From DASYUM01 sp036001225 (GTDB lineage: Bacteria > Methylomirabilota > Methylomirabilia > Rokubacteriales > DASRDR01), in NCBI GenBank assembly GCA_036001225.1, contig DASYUM010000180.1, forward strand, positions 1 through 57,476: 57,476 nt of DNA. The letters are read 5' to 3'. The notes beneath the pieces are model-generated. The model saw nothing but the letters and a program-made list of their open reading frames with translations. It was not told where the DNA came from and did no database searches. The first letter of the stretch is position 1. Each line of letters begins with the position of its first letter. A program made the position numbers and the translations under genes. Positions 35,768 through 44,410 of the stretch are shown in pieces.

Positions 35768-36942
35768 AAGGGATAGTCCAGGCCGACAAAGATGGCCGGA
35801 CCCTCGCGGCTCACCCCGATTTCGATGTGGCCGACGACACTCGGGGGCGCCAGCCCCCGAAAGCCGACGCCCGGGGTGACCTCGAAACCGCTTCCGACCA
35901 GCTGCTCGGTCGAGCTGAAGACCTTGCCGACGTCCACGAACGGAGCCATCTCGAACTCGGCCGTCACCCCGAACAGCGCGAGCTTGAAGAGCCTGATGCG
36001 CCCCTCGAGGTTGGCCAGCACGCGAGCGTCTCCGAAGAAGCGATTCTGGCTGTAGCCCCGCAGAGTGGTGGCCCCGCCCAGTGACGGCCGCACCTGGAAC
36101 GGGGTGTCGGCCTCGGCGCTGATCGCTTCCACCAACCCCCGGCTGACGATGACCAGCCGTCGGTCCCACACCGGGTGCAGGTATATCGCCTCCACGCCCG
36201 ACTTGATGTAGTCGCTCCCGCTGCCGAGAAGCTCCGACGACGCCTCGGAGTAGAGCGTCACCGCCAGACCCCGGGTCGGCGTGGTCAGCGAGTCGCGGCT
36301 GTCGTAGGCGAGCGCGATCCGCTGCGCGTGGACGGTGGCTCCCTGCACGCCGGGCAGCGTCGGAAACACGTCTCCGGTGAACGGAAGATTCGGCACGCCG
36401 CCCCGCCGGACCTCGAAGCGCTGCACGGTCTCGCCCAGTGACAGGCGGGCGGTGGAGGTGAGGTTGACGCCCAGGATGGCGTAGAACCCGGTCACCTCCA
36501 GGGTCATGTTCGTCTCGTCCACCTTCTTGGACTCGGGGCCCAGCCCGAAGAAGCGGATGGCGGCATCGCGGTCGTGGAGCAGTTGGACGTCGGCGTGGAA
36601 GCGGTTGGCGAAGAGCCCCAGGTTCCGGTAGTGGAGGTCCAGCTTCCGCTCGATCGTCTCCGAATACGCGGCGACGACGTCCACCCGCTCGGCCGCGCTC
36701 GGGTAAGCGAAGTAGCGGAAGGTGCCGGTCCAGCCACGGATCTCGTTGTAGGTGAGCGAGGGGGCGACGATGCTGCGGACCTCGTTGGCGGCGTCGCGGA
36801 AGAGCAGGACGGGCAGCACGCCGTACGTCTCGCCGGCGTTGGGGTCGGTGTCGAAGGCCGGCAGCGGGATGAAGGAGATGTCGGCGCCGGCGAGCGCCGG
36901 CAGCCAGGGGACGAGCGCGAGGAGAAGAGCGGCGCGCCTCAG
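35764..36942 (-). CDS. Omp85-family outer-membrane barrel protein without POTRA domains
   Basis: 392 residues if it starts at CTG 36942, the only candidate next to a clear signal peptide (RRAALLLALVPWLPALAGA). No ATG, GTG or TTG exists nearby in frame; the CTG overlaps the hpnG stop (CTGA). The mature part is a beta-barrel with YDSRDSLTTPTRGLAVTLY and LRGYSQNRFFGDA (the RGY lid-lock motif of Omp85) and ends in Phe. POTRA repeats are missing. It is embedded between hpnG and hpnA, suggesting a role in moving or inserting lipids in the outer membrane. Confidence 0.8.
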   Translation of the reverse strand: MRRAALLLALVPWLPALAGADISFIPLPAFDTDPNAGETYGVLPVLLFRDAANEVRSIVAPSLTYNEIRGWTGTFRYFAYPSAAERVDVVAAYSETIERKLDLHYRNLGLFANRFHADVQLLHDRDAAIRFFGLGPESKKVDETNMTLEVTGFYAILGVNLTSTARLSLGETVQRFEVRRGGVPNLPFTGDVFPTLPGVQGATVHAQRIALAYDSRDSLTTPTRGLAVTLYSEASSELLGSGSDYIKSGVEAIYLHPVWDRRLVIVSRGLVEAISAEADTPFQVRPSLGGATTLRGYSQNRFFGDARVLANLEGRIRLFKLALFGVTAEFEMAPFVDVGKVFSSTEQLVGSGFEVTPGVGFRGLAPPSVVGHIEIGVSREGPAIFVGLDYPF

Positions 36943-37703
36943 GGCCGAACGCCCGTGAAGGCCGTGAGGAACCGGGCGAGACGGTCGAGGGCGGTCCGCG
37001 AGCGGCGCCAGAGTCGCCAGCCGGCGCCGACCAGCGCGGGACTGGCCGCCCATCCGAGCACGGCGCGCCCCCGCAGCGTGCCGTCGGGGCCTATCGCCCG
37101 CAAGAGGGCGGGCGGCAGCGCGTCGGCCGGGCCGTCGGCCACCGCTCGCACGGCCAGGGCCGGCAGCCCGGCCCGGGCAGCCCAGGCGACGACGTGCGCG
37201 CTCTCCATGTCCACCGCCAGCGCCCCTTGCCCGCGCCAGCACTCCGCCTTGGCGGTCGGGGTCGCCACCACGGCGGGGACCGTCAGCAGTCGCCCCGTCC
37301 GGTGGGGCAACCCATCCGTCCGCAGCGCGGCCAGTGCCCGCTCGACGAGCGGCGCCGCCGGCGCCAGCCAGTCGCCGCTCGGCGTGGGCCCGACCGCGGT
37401 GGCGACCACGATCTCGCCGGGCGCCACGTCGGGGGCGCAGCCCCCGGCCAGCCCCGTCACCAGGACAGCCGCCGGCCGACAGGCGAGGAGGTCGGGCTCC
37501 AGCCGTGGGAGGTCGGCAGCGGCCAGGCCGACGCGTCGTAGGACGAGATCACCGCGATCGGCCCGGTCGCCAGCCGCCGGCCGTCCGAGGGCGCGGGCGA
37601 GGCGGCGCGCCTCGAAGTCGACCGCGACGAGGACCAGGAGGGGGACCGGCGGCGCCTCGGCGGTCAGGATCCGAGGGTGGGGATCGACGGCCGGGCCAGG
37701 CAC
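36939..37703 (-). CDS. hpnG: Hopanoid-associated phosphorylase HpnG
   Basis: 254 residues, nucleoside phosphorylase fold: LVLVAVDFEARRLARAL, VLVTGLAGGCAPDVAPGEIVVAT and AVDMESAHVVAWAARAGLPALAVRAVADG (catalytic Glu, VDMES). HpnG releases adenine from adenosylhopane to give ribosyl/phosphoribohopane. It follows the small hypothetical gene by 6 nt. GTG start. Together with hpnH this gives the first two steps of hopanoid side chain synthesis. Confidence 0.9.
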   Translation of the reverse strand: MPGPAVDPHPRILTAEAPPVPLLVLVAVDFEARRLARALGRPAAGDRADRGDLVLRRVGLAAADLPRLEPDLLACRPAAVLVTGLAGGCAPDVAPGEIVVATAVGPTPSGDWLAPAAPLVERALAALRTDGLPHRTGRLLTVPAVVATPTAKAECWRGQGALAVDMESAHVVAWAARAGLPALAVRAVADGPADALPPALLRAIGPDGTLRGRAVLGWAASPALVGAGWRLWRRSRTALDRLARFLTAFTGVRP

Positions 37704-37709
37704 CGTCCC

Positions 37710-38078
37710 TCAGCCGGCCTCGACGGTGGGACGGCCCGAACCCGCGGCCGCCTGGGCCTTCACCTGCTCCTTCCGCTTGAGCCAGGCCGCATAGGAATCG
37801 CCGGCCGCCGTGTCCTTGCCCGTGAAGCGGACCGTCCGGATCTCGGCGTATGGAATCGTGAACGGCCCGGCTCCGGTGTTATCGAACAGCTGAATGAACG
37901 GCACCGGGGCGTCGGCGTTGCGGTTGAAGATGTAGCCCTGAACCTCGGTCCCGTCGCGTTTGACGACCGTCGTGTTGCCGCGGTAGTCGAAGGCGAGGTC
38001 GATGATGCGGGGCAGTGGGAGGGCGCCACTCGGCTCCGGCTCCCACCCTTCCAGCGATCCTTCGGGGATGGCGTTCAT
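37710..38078 (-). CDS. Conserved-looking hypothetical protein in the hpn operon
   Basis: 122 residues. Not recognised. It has no signal peptide or membrane segment and reads as a small beta-rich domain (IIDLAFDYRGNTTVVKRDGTEVQGYIFNR, FIQLFDNTGAGPFTIPYAEI) followed by a basic helix AAWLKRKEQVKAQ. The pattern of a DGT-x-V-x-GYIFN hairpin and IPY-x-EI recalls small RNA- or lipid-binding barrels, but no function is claimed. Spacing of 6 nt to hpnG supports co-translation. Confidence 0.7.
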   Translation of the reverse strand: MNAIPEGSLEGWEPEPSGALPLPRIIDLAFDYRGNTTVVKRDGTEVQGYIFNRNADAPVPFIQLFDNTGAGPFTIPYAEIRTVRFTGKDTAAGDSYAAWLKRKEQVKAQAAAGSGRPTVEAG

Positions 38079-38083
38079 GCTGG

Positions 38084-38316
38084 GCCGGGCCGAGACCCGA
38101 GCAGATCAAGGACGCAGGAATGCGCGCCGCCGGGCGGCGCGGGGCTGGGGCCCCGCCGCCCGGGGCGCGCGGTCCCAAAGACCGCGCCGAGGCGTATGCC
38201 GCGCATGCGCGCCTCCGGACGTCGCGGGGCTGGGGCCCCGCCGTCCGGGGCGCGCGACCCGATGTTGAGGCGCGCGGAGGGCCGAGGACGCAGAGATGCG
38301 ACGGGTATCGGCCCGG
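38084..38316. repeat. Composite intergenic repeat with two hairpin modules
   Basis: Fills almost the entire 241-bp gap between hpnH and the hypothetical gene. It has two copies of the hairpin module of about 60 bp (about 38120-38176 and 38201-38260). The right part, 38186-38316, matches 56180-56310 over 131 bp with about 10 mismatches by eye. Stems: GGGCGG.../...CCGCCC in the first module, GCGCGCC-T-CCGGACG / CGTCCGGGGCGCGC in the second; bases differ but pairing is kept. The repeat ends just before the hpnH stop codon. Confidence 0.8.
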
Positions 38317-38319
38317 CCC

Positions 38320-39342
38320 TCACAGACGGCCGGTGACGGTGGCAACCACCGTGTCCCGAAACCCCCGCCAGGTCGTGAAGGTCTCGCTCACCGCCGTCGG
38401 CTCGTAGCCGCAATGGACCATGCAGTCCTGGCACTTCTCGTTCCCGCTCCGGCGCCCGTACTCCTCCCAGCGGGTGGTCTCCATCAGCTCCTGGAAACTC
38501 TCGGCGTAGCCCTCCTGGAGGAGGTAGCAGGGCCGCTGCCAGCCGAAGAGGTTGAAGGTCGGGTTCCCCCACGGCGTGCAGTCGTAGTCGCGTTTGCCCA
38601 TCAGGAACTGCAGGAAGAGCGGCGACTGGTTGAACTTCCAGCGCCGCTTGGGCCGGTGGAGGATCTGCTCGAACAGCTGGTGCGTCTTCTGCCGACGCAG
38701 GAAGTGCTCCTGATCCGGCGCCTTGGCGTAGCTGTAACCGGGCGAGAGCATCATCCCTTCGACACCGAGGGTCATCACCTCGTCGAAGAACTCGCGGATC
38801 CGGAGCGGGGAGGCCCCGTCGAAGAGCGTGGTGTTGGTGGTGACCCGGAAGCCCCCGGCCAGCGCCGCCCGGATCGCCTCCACCGCCTGATCATAGACGC
38901 CGTCCCGGCACACGGCTTCGTCGTGGTCGTCGCGAAGGCCATCCAGATGGACGCTGAAGGTCAGGTATTTGGTCGGGCTGAAGACGCCTGCCTCGAGCTT
39001 CTCTTTGAGAAGAAGCGCGTTCGTGCAGAGATAGACGTACTTCTTGCGCCGCACCAGCTCCGCCACCAGGGGCCCGATGTCCGGGTACATCAGCGGCTCC
39101 CCGCCCGGAATGGACACCACCGGCGTCCCGCACTCCTCGACCGCGCGCAGGCACTGCTCGACCGTCAGGTGCTTGCGCAGGATCTGAGCGGGGTACTGGA
39201 TCTTGCCGCAGCCGGCGCAGGCGAGGTTACACCGGAAGAGGGGCTCCAGCATCAGGACCAGCGGGTAACGCTTCCGGCCGCGCAGCCGCTGCGTGAGCAC
39301 GTAGGAGGCGACTGCCCACATCTGGGAAACCGGCACACTCAT
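38320..39342 (-). CDS. hpnH: Adenosyl-hopene transferase HpnH (radical SAM)
   Basis: 340 residues. Radical SAM cluster C38-x3-C42-x2-C45 in EPLFRCNLACAGCGKIQYP, SIPGGEPLMYPDIG, and a SPASM-like C-terminal region (NPTFNLFGWQRPCYLLQEGY, NEKCQDCMVHCGYEPTA). HpnH joins 5'-deoxyadenosine to diploptene to form adenosylhopane, the substrate of HpnG. ATG start with upstream ATGA context from another frame of the CruF-like gene. Confidence 0.95.
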   Translation of the reverse strand: MSVPVSQMWAVASYVLTQRLRGRKRYPLVLMLEPLFRCNLACAGCGKIQYPAQILRKHLTVEQCLRAVEECGTPVVSIPGGEPLMYPDIGPLVAELVRRKKYVYLCTNALLLKEKLEAGVFSPTKYLTFSVHLDGLRDDHDEAVCRDGVYDQAVEAIRAALAGGFRVTTNTTLFDGASPLRIREFFDEVMTLGVEGMMLSPGYSYAKAPDQEHFLRRQKTHQLFEQILHRPKRRWKFNQSPLFLQFLMGKRDYDCTPWGNPTFNLFGWQRPCYLLQEGYAESFQELMETTRWEEYGRRSGNEKCQDCMVHCGYEPTAVSETFTTWRGFRDTVVATVTGRL

Positions 39343-39409
39343 CCGTGGGCTCCGGCGGGTGGCCGACCGACGGGGGTCGGCGACCGTCGGTGACGGCCTT
39401 CCCGACCCG

Positions 39410-40216
39410 TTAGGCCGGTTCCCCCGCGTAAGAAGAAGAACGACCCGATGATGACGAAGACGTCACACAGAATACCACGAGCGCCGCCAGCGGGAGATGG
39501 GCCAGAACGCCGGCCCTGAAGAGCGCAGGCTCGGCCACCGCCGCCGTCACGGCCAGGTTGAAGGCGAGCACCAGGTAGTAGAGCCCGAGCGGTCGGGAGC
39601 CGCCACCGGGGAGCCGCGCCGCCCAGGCCGGGGCGGCGCCGGCGATCCGGGGGGCGAGGGCGAGCCAGCTCGCCGCGATCAGCGTCCCGACCACCGCCCA
39701 GCCGACGAAGTTGGCCACCGGCACACCGAAGTAGTGGCCGGGATCGGGATAGTAGAAGATCCGCCCCAGGAACCAGCGGTCGCCGCGGACCGCCAGGGGA
39801 TCGATGACGACATCGAGCCAGGTCATGAGGAGACCGGTCCCGACGGCGAGGGCGACCCCGCCCGGCTCCCGGCTCCCGGTCCACCGGGCGCACCGACCGA
39901 GCACCAGCCGCGCCAAGCCCAGGCTCGCGTAGGCGAGGAACGCGAACGAGAGCGGGTCGAAGAACGGCACGTTGCCGAGGTAGAGCTCGCGGCCCTGGGT
40001 CGCGCCCGTATAGTGGTAGAGCCCGAACGGGATGCCGATCCGCGTCGAGGTGAACTCGGCCAGGAAGGCGATCCCGCCAGCGAGCGTGGTGAAGGCGGCC
40101 GTCCGCCGCCAACCCCAGTCCGCGATGGCCGCTACCAAGTAGAGGACGAGAAAGGCGAAGACGTAGGGACGGAGGAGCAGACTTCCCGCCAGGAGTCCGG
40201 GCGGCGCCAGCGTCAT
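39410..40216 (-). CDS. Carotenoid biosynthesis (CruF/DUF422-like) membrane protein
   Basis: 268 residues, about seven membrane helices. GIPFGLYHYTGATQGRELYLGNVPFFDPLSF and WLDVVIDPLAVRGDRWF and YPDPGHYFGVPVANFVGW are the conserved blocks of the DUF422 family, which includes the CruF C-1',2' hydratase acting on acyclic carotenoid or C30/C50 ends. It may hydrate an isoprenoid here. The annotated C-terminus (TSSSSSGRSSSYAGEPA) is odd: a 2-nt change in the TGTGTG run near 39466 would restore a hydrophobic helix and a stop overlapping the hpnH ATG. Promoter at 40225-40253. Confidence 0.82.
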   Translation of the reverse strand: MTLAPPGLLAGSLLLRPYVFAFLVLYLVAAIADWGWRRTAAFTTLAGGIAFLAEFTSTRIGIPFGLYHYTGATQGRELYLGNVPFFDPLSFAFLAYASLGLARLVLGRCARWTGSREPGGVALAVGTGLLMTWLDVVIDPLAVRGDRWFLGRIFYYPDPGHYFGVPVANFVGWAVVGTLIAASWLALAPRIAGAAPAWAARLPGGGSRPLGLYYLVLAFNLAVTAAVAEPALFRAGVLAHLPLAALVVFCVTSSSSSGRSSSYAGEPA

Positions 40217-40224
40217 CGCCGCCG

Positions 40225-40253
40225 AGGATACCCGCTCGGGACGCGCTTGACAA
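40225..40253 (-). promoter_or_regulatory. Promoter of the CruF-like/hpn block
   Basis: Minus strand TTGTCA (40248-40253), 17-bp spacer, TATCCT (40225-40230). The ATG of the CruF-like gene is 8 nt beyond the -10 box, implying a leaderless or nearly leaderless transcript. It is divergent from the shc promoter 80 bp away. Confidence 0.7.
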
Positions 40254-40335
40254 CTCGGCCGCTTCCCCGGGCCGCGAAATCGCGCCGGCCGACGGCCCGG
40301 TACGGGCCCGCCCACTTTCTCGCCCCCCGACGCCG

Positions 40336-40344
40336 TGTTACACT
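40336..40344 (+). promoter_or_regulatory. Extended -10 element of the shc-mla operon
   Basis: TGTTACACT: TGn plus TACACT (40339-40344), 26 nt before the shc ATG. No strong -35 box or ribosome binding site. The shared 154-bp spacer could coordinate the hpn block and the shc-mla operon. Confidence 0.45.
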
Positions 40345-40370
40345 ACGGACCGCGTCAAACCGCCACACGA

Positions 40371-42257
40371 ATGCTCCAAACGACGGTCGATCGCGCCATC
40401 CAGCGTGCCCAAGACCATCTCCTCCAGCTCCAGGATCCGTCTGGCTACTGGCTGGGGGAGCTGGAGGCCGACACCACGATCACCGCCGAGTACCTCCTGC
40501 TCCGCCGTCTGCTGGGGTCATCGGACCCGGCGCTGGAGGCCAAGACGGTCCGCTACCTCCGCGAGCGCCAGCGATCCGACGGCGCCTGGAACCTCTACGA
40601 GAGCGGCGCCGGCGACGTCTCGGCCAGCATCAAGGCCTACTTCGCGATGAAGATGGCCGGCGTATCGCCGGCGGACGATGCCCTGGCGCGCGGACGGGCG
40701 TGGATTCTGGCTCACGGCGGCCCCGTTCAGGCCAACGTCTTCACCAAGATCACCCTCGCCCTCTTCGGCCAGTACCCGTGGGGCGGCGTACCGGCGATGC
40801 CGGTCGAGATCATGCTGCTGCCCCGCTGGTCCTACTTCAATCTCTACGCGATCTCCTACTGGTCGCGGACGGTGATCGTGCCGTTGCTGGTCGTCATGGA
40901 CCGCCGCCCGGTCTTCCCGCTGGGGGCCGCCCAGGGAATCGAGGAGCTGTGGGCTCACCACCTCCACCTCGAGGACCCCGCCTACGCGCGCAAGGGCTGG
41001 CTCTCCTGGAAGAACCTCTTCGTGGGCGCGGACGGCATCGTGAAGGCCTGGGAGGGCTACGGCCCCCGTCCGTGGCGGGCTCGCGCCATCCGGGCCGCCC
41101 ATGACTGGCTGATCCCGCGGGTGTCGGTCGCCGGCGGGCTGGGCGGGATCTATCCCGCCATCGCCAACGCCGTGCTCGCCCTCCGGCTGCTCGGCTACGG
41201 GGACGACCACCCACTGGTGGCCGGCCAGCTCAAGGAGCTCGAGGCGCTCGGTCTGGAAGAGCCCGAGCGCTTTCACCTCCAGCCGTGCGTCTCCCCGGTG
41301 TGGGACACCACGCTGGCCATGAACGCCCTGCTCGCCTCCGGAATCCCCTCGGGCCATCCCGCGCTGGTGCGGGCGACCGAGTGGCTCCTGGACCGCGAGA
41401 TCACGCAGCCGGGCGACTGGCAGGTCAAGCGGCCGGGGCTGGCGCCGGGCGGCTGGCCCTTTCAGTTCGCCAACGACTTCTATCCCGACCTGGACGACAC
41501 CGCGATGGTGGTCATGGGGTTGGCTCAGGTGGAGCACCCCGATCCGGAACGGGTGCGCGGCGCCATCGATCGCGCGGTGCGCTGGCTGCTCGGCATGCAG
41601 AGCCGGAACGGCGGCTGGGGGTCTTTCGACGCCGACAACACCCGCCTGCGGCTCAACAACATCCCGTTCGCCGACCACGGCGCGCTGCTCGATCCGCCGA
41701 CGGATGATCTCACCGCCCGCTGCCTGGAATGCTTCGGCCGCCTCGGCTATTCGCGCGAGCATCCCGCCATCCGGGCCGGCCTCGCGTTCCTCCAGCGGAC
41801 GCAGCGGCCCGACGGCGCCTGGTATGGGCGGTGGGGGGCGAACTACCTCTACGGCACCTGGTCGGTGCTCCGGGGCCTGGAGGCGATCGGCCTTCCCGCC
41901 GAGCACCCGATGGTCGAGCGCGCGATGGCCTGGCTGGAACGGCGCCAGAACGCCGACGGCGGCTGGGGCGAATCCTGCGACTCCTACGCGGACGCCACGC
42001 TGGCCGGCAGCGGCCCCTCGATCCCGAGCCAGACGGCGTGGGCGCTGCTCGGGCTCGGCGCGGGCGGGCGCGGCGAGAGCCCGGTCGTGGCCCGCGGCCT
42101 CGAGTACCTGGTGCGGACCCAGCGCGCCGATGGCGGCTGGGACGATCTCTACTGGAACGGCACCGGCTTCCCCCGGGTCTTCTACCTGAAGTACCACCTC
42201 TACGCCCACTACTTCCCCCTCTGGGCGCTGGGGGTATGGCGCCGGCGTCAGGCCTGA
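40371..42257 (+). CDS. shc: Squalene-hopene cyclase
   Basis: 628 residues, normal length. The catalytic acid motif is FYPDLDDTAMV (DXDDTA) at about residue 372; QW repeats recur (for example PDGAWYGRWGANYLYGTW, NADGGWGESCDSY, RADGGWDDLYWNGTGFP). It cyclises squalene to hopene/diplopterol at the cytoplasmic membrane. ATG at 40371 (MLQTTVDRAI) is preferred over a GTG 36 nt upstream. It opens an apparent operon with the Mla-type transport genes, 20 nt apart. Confidence 0.96.
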   Translation: MLQTTVDRAIQRAQDHLLQLQDPSGYWLGELEADTTITAEYLLLRRLLGSSDPALEAKTVRYLRERQRSDGAWNLYESGAGDVSASIKAYFAMKMAGVSPADDALARGRAWILAHGGPVQANVFTKITLALFGQYPWGGVPAMPVEIMLLPRWSYFNLYAISYWSRTVIVPLLVVMDRRPVFPLGAAQGIEELWAHHLHLEDPAYARKGWLSWKNLFVGADGIVKAWEGYGPRPWRARAIRAAHDWLIPRVSVAGGLGGIYPAIANAVLALRLLGYGDDHPLVAGQLKELEALGLEEPERFHLQPCVSPVWDTTLAMNALLASGIPSGHPALVRATEWLLDREITQPGDWQVKRPGLAPGGWPFQFANDFYPDLDDTAMVVMGLAQVEHPDPERVRGAIDRAVRWLLGMQSRNGGWGSFDADNTRLRLNNIPFADHGALLDPPTDDLTARCLECFGRLGYSREHPAIRAGLAFLQRTQRPDGAWYGRWGANYLYGTWSVLRGLEAIGLPAEHPMVERAMAWLERRQNADGGWGESCDSYADATLAGSGPSIPSQTAWALLGLGAGGRGESPVVARGLEYLVRTQRADGGWDDLYWNGTGFPRVFYLKYHLYAHYFPLWALGVWRRRQA

Positions 42258-42277
42258 GCAGTCGCGGGGCGGTCGCG

Positions 42278-43069
42278 GTGAACGCGCTGCTCGCTCACCT
42301 CGTCGATCCCGTTCAGCGGCTCGGCCAGGCGACCCTGGAGTGGCTGGCGGCGATGGGCCGGTTCGGCAGCTTCCTCGGCCAGGCGCTCTTCTGGCTGGTT
42401 GTCCCGCCGTTCAAGCTCCGACAGACCTACCACCGCATTTCGTTCATCGGCGTCCGCTCGCTGTCGATCATCCTGCTCACCGGCGCCTTCACCGGGATGG
42501 TGCTCGGCCTCCAGGGCGTGCTCATGCTGCGGCGGGTGGGCTCGGAGGCATTCGTCGGCCCCGCCGTGGCCGTCTCCCTGGTCCGGGAGCTGGGCCCGGT
42601 CCTCGCGGCCCTCATGGTGACCGGGCGGGCTGGCTCCGCCCTGGCCGCCGAGATCGGGGTCATGCGCATCACCGAGCAGATCGACGCCTTGACGGTGATG
42701 GCGCTGAACCCGATGCGCTACCTCGTCGTCCCCACCGTGGTGGCCGGGATCATCGCGCTGCCGATCCTCAACTGGGTCTTCGACGTCATCGGGATCTACG
42801 GCGGCTACCTGGTGGCGGTGAAGCTGTTCGGGCTGTCGGGCGGGACGTACTTCGGCCAGATCCAGGCCTTCCTCTCCACCACCGACATCTGGGTCGGCTT
42901 CTGGAAGTCGCTCGCCTTCGGCGTCGTCGTGACGTGGGTGGCCTGCTACAAGGGTTTCTACGTCGGCCACGGGGCGGAGGGGGTCGGCCGGGCCACGACG
43001 GAGGCCGTGGTGCTGGCGTCGGTGTTGATCTTCATCCTGGATTACTTCATGGGCTCGGTGCTGCCGTGA
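42278..43069 (+). CDS. mlaE: MlaE-type phospholipid ABC transporter permease
   Basis: 263 residues, GTG start. MlaE/YrbE permease pattern: amphipathic N-helix, FIGVRSLSIILLTGAFTGMVLGLQ, RELGPVLAALMVTGRAGSALAAEIGVMRITEQIDAL and GGYLVAVKLFGLSGGTYFGQIQAFLS. Inner-membrane part of the Mla system, which moves phospholipids (or other lipids) between membranes. It starts 20 nt after shc and overlaps the mlaF GTG by 4 nt. Confidence 0.94.
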   Translation: MNALLAHLVDPVQRLGQATLEWLAAMGRFGSFLGQALFWLVVPPFKLRQTYHRISFIGVRSLSIILLTGAFTGMVLGLQGVLMLRRVGSEAFVGPAVAVSLVRELGPVLAALMVTGRAGSALAAEIGVMRITEQIDALTVMALNPMRYLVVPTVVAGIIALPILNWVFDVIGIYGGYLVAVKLFGLSGGTYFGQIQAFLSTTDIWVGFWKSLAFGVVVTWVACYKGFYVGHGAEGVGRATTEAVVLASVLIFILDYFMGSVLP

Positions 43070-43869
43070 CGACGACGGCGACCGCACCCGCTGGCCTCTC
43101 GCCCTCGCCGGACAGCGCGGGACCTCCGGCCATTCGCATCGAGAACCTGCACAAACGCTTCGGCCGCCAGCCGGTGCTGCAGGGGGTGGATCTGGACATC
43201 GGCGCCGGCGAGCTGATGGTCGTCATCGGCCGCTCGGGGGGCGGGAAGTCCGTGCTCCTCCGCCACCTGTTGGGGCTGGTGCGCCCCGACACCGGCCGGG
43301 TGCTGATCGGCGAAGACGACATCACGATTCTGCGCGGTCGAGCGCTCGACCACGTGCGCGAGCGCTTCGGTGTCGTCTTCCAGGGCGGCGCCCTCTTCGA
43401 CTCCCTGACCGTGTTCCAGAACGTGCTCTTCCCGCTCAAGGAGAAGAGCCGGCTCACCATGGCCGAGATCGTGGCGCGAGCCAAAGAGGCGCTCGACCAG
43501 GTCGGGCTGGCCGACATGGGGCACAAATTCCCGGCCGAGATCTCGGGCGGCATGCGCAAGCGAGTCGCCATCGCGCGGGCCCTGGTCACCGAGCCCCAGG
43601 TCGTCTTCCTGGACGAGCCCACCACCGGCCTCGACCCCATCCTGGTCAACTCCATCCATCACCTCATCGTCGAGCTCCACCGGAAGTTCAACTTCACGGC
43701 AGTGATGGTCAGCCACGAGATCCCGGAGGTGTTCCGGATCGCCGACCGCATCGCGTTCCTCCACGAGGGCCGGATCCGCGAAGTGGGAACGGCGACCGCC
43801 ATCCAGGGCTCGACCGACCAGTACGTCCGCCAGTTCATCCACGGAGAGGTGGACATTCGTGCCAGATGA
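43066..43869 (+). CDS. mlaF: MlaF-type ABC transporter ATP-binding protein
   Basis: 267 residues. Walker A IGRSGGGKSVLLRHL, Q-loop FQGGALFDSLTVFQNV, signature EISGGMRKRVAIARAL, Walker B VVFLDEPTTGLDP and switch His in VMVSHEIPEV. The SGGGKS Walker A and GALFDSLTV are typical of MlaF. It powers the MlaE-MlaD complex. An unstructured N-terminal stretch of about 25 residues is present. Confidence 0.95.
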   Translation: MTTTATAPAGLSPSPDSAGPPAIRIENLHKRFGRQPVLQGVDLDIGAGELMVVIGRSGGGKSVLLRHLLGLVRPDTGRVLIGEDDITILRGRALDHVRERFGVVFQGGALFDSLTVFQNVLFPLKEKSRLTMAEIVARAKEALDQVGLADMGHKFPAEISGGMRKRVAIARALVTEPQVVFLDEPTTGLDPILVNSIHHLIVELHRKFNFTAVMVSHEIPEVFRIADRIAFLHEGRIREVGTATAIQGSTDQYVRQFIHGEVDIRAR

Positions 43870-43902
43870 CGCGCGGGGGGCGCGCGGGCCGGGAGGGCGG
43901 TG

Positions 43903-44340
43903 ATGCGCCGGGAAATCGAGATCGGGGTCGGCCTCTTCATGGTGGTCGGGATCTTCGCACTGGCCTACCTCTCCGTCCGCCTGGGCCAGGTGGACCTGTT
44001 CGGCGTCCAGGGCTACACGATCTACGCCGACTTCCCCACCGTGGCCGGACTCAAGAGCGGGGCCATCGTGGAGATCGCCGGGGTGCCGGTGGGGCGCGTC
44101 GATGCCATCAGGCTGAAGGACTACCAGGCCCGCGTCCAGATGCACATCAACAGCGGGATCCAGATCCAGACCGATGCCATCGTCTCGATCAAGACCAAGG
44201 GGCTCATCGGCGAGAAGTTCGTCCAGATCAACCCCGGCGGCTCCGACAAGACGGTGCCCCCCAACGGCCGACTGACCGAGGTCGAGGCGCCGGTGGACAT
44301 CGAAGAGTTGATTTCGAAGTACGTCTTCGGCAAGATTTGA
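43903..44340 (+). CDS. mlaD: MlaD-type lipid-binding MCE protein
   Basis: 145 residues. One N-terminal membrane helix (about 6-25) and a single MCE domain (YTIYADFPTVAGLKSGAIVEIAGVPVGRVDAIRL, IKTKGLIGEKFVQINPGG). MlaD forms a periplasmic hexamer on MlaE. The ATG at 43903 is 6 nt after a GGGAGG site; a GTG just before it is also possible. Confidence 0.94.
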   Translation: MRREIEIGVGLFMVVGIFALAYLSVRLGQVDLFGVQGYTIYADFPTVAGLKSGAIVEIAGVPVGRVDAIRLKDYQARVQMHINSGIQIQTDAIVSIKTKGLIGEKFVQINPGGSDKTVPPNGRLTEVEAPVDIEELISKYVFGKI

Positions 44341-44410
44341 GGGCCGTGCCGACCCCCGCTCGGGCCTGGCGTTCGGTCTCACCCTCGCGCTCGCCGCCCT
44401 CGCCCCCCGG

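Noticed and set aside
38002..38407. Short Arg/Gly/Pro-rich frames across the 38-kb repeat
   Set aside because: They translate the hairpin modules and are open in several frames at once, as expected for GC-rich palindromes.
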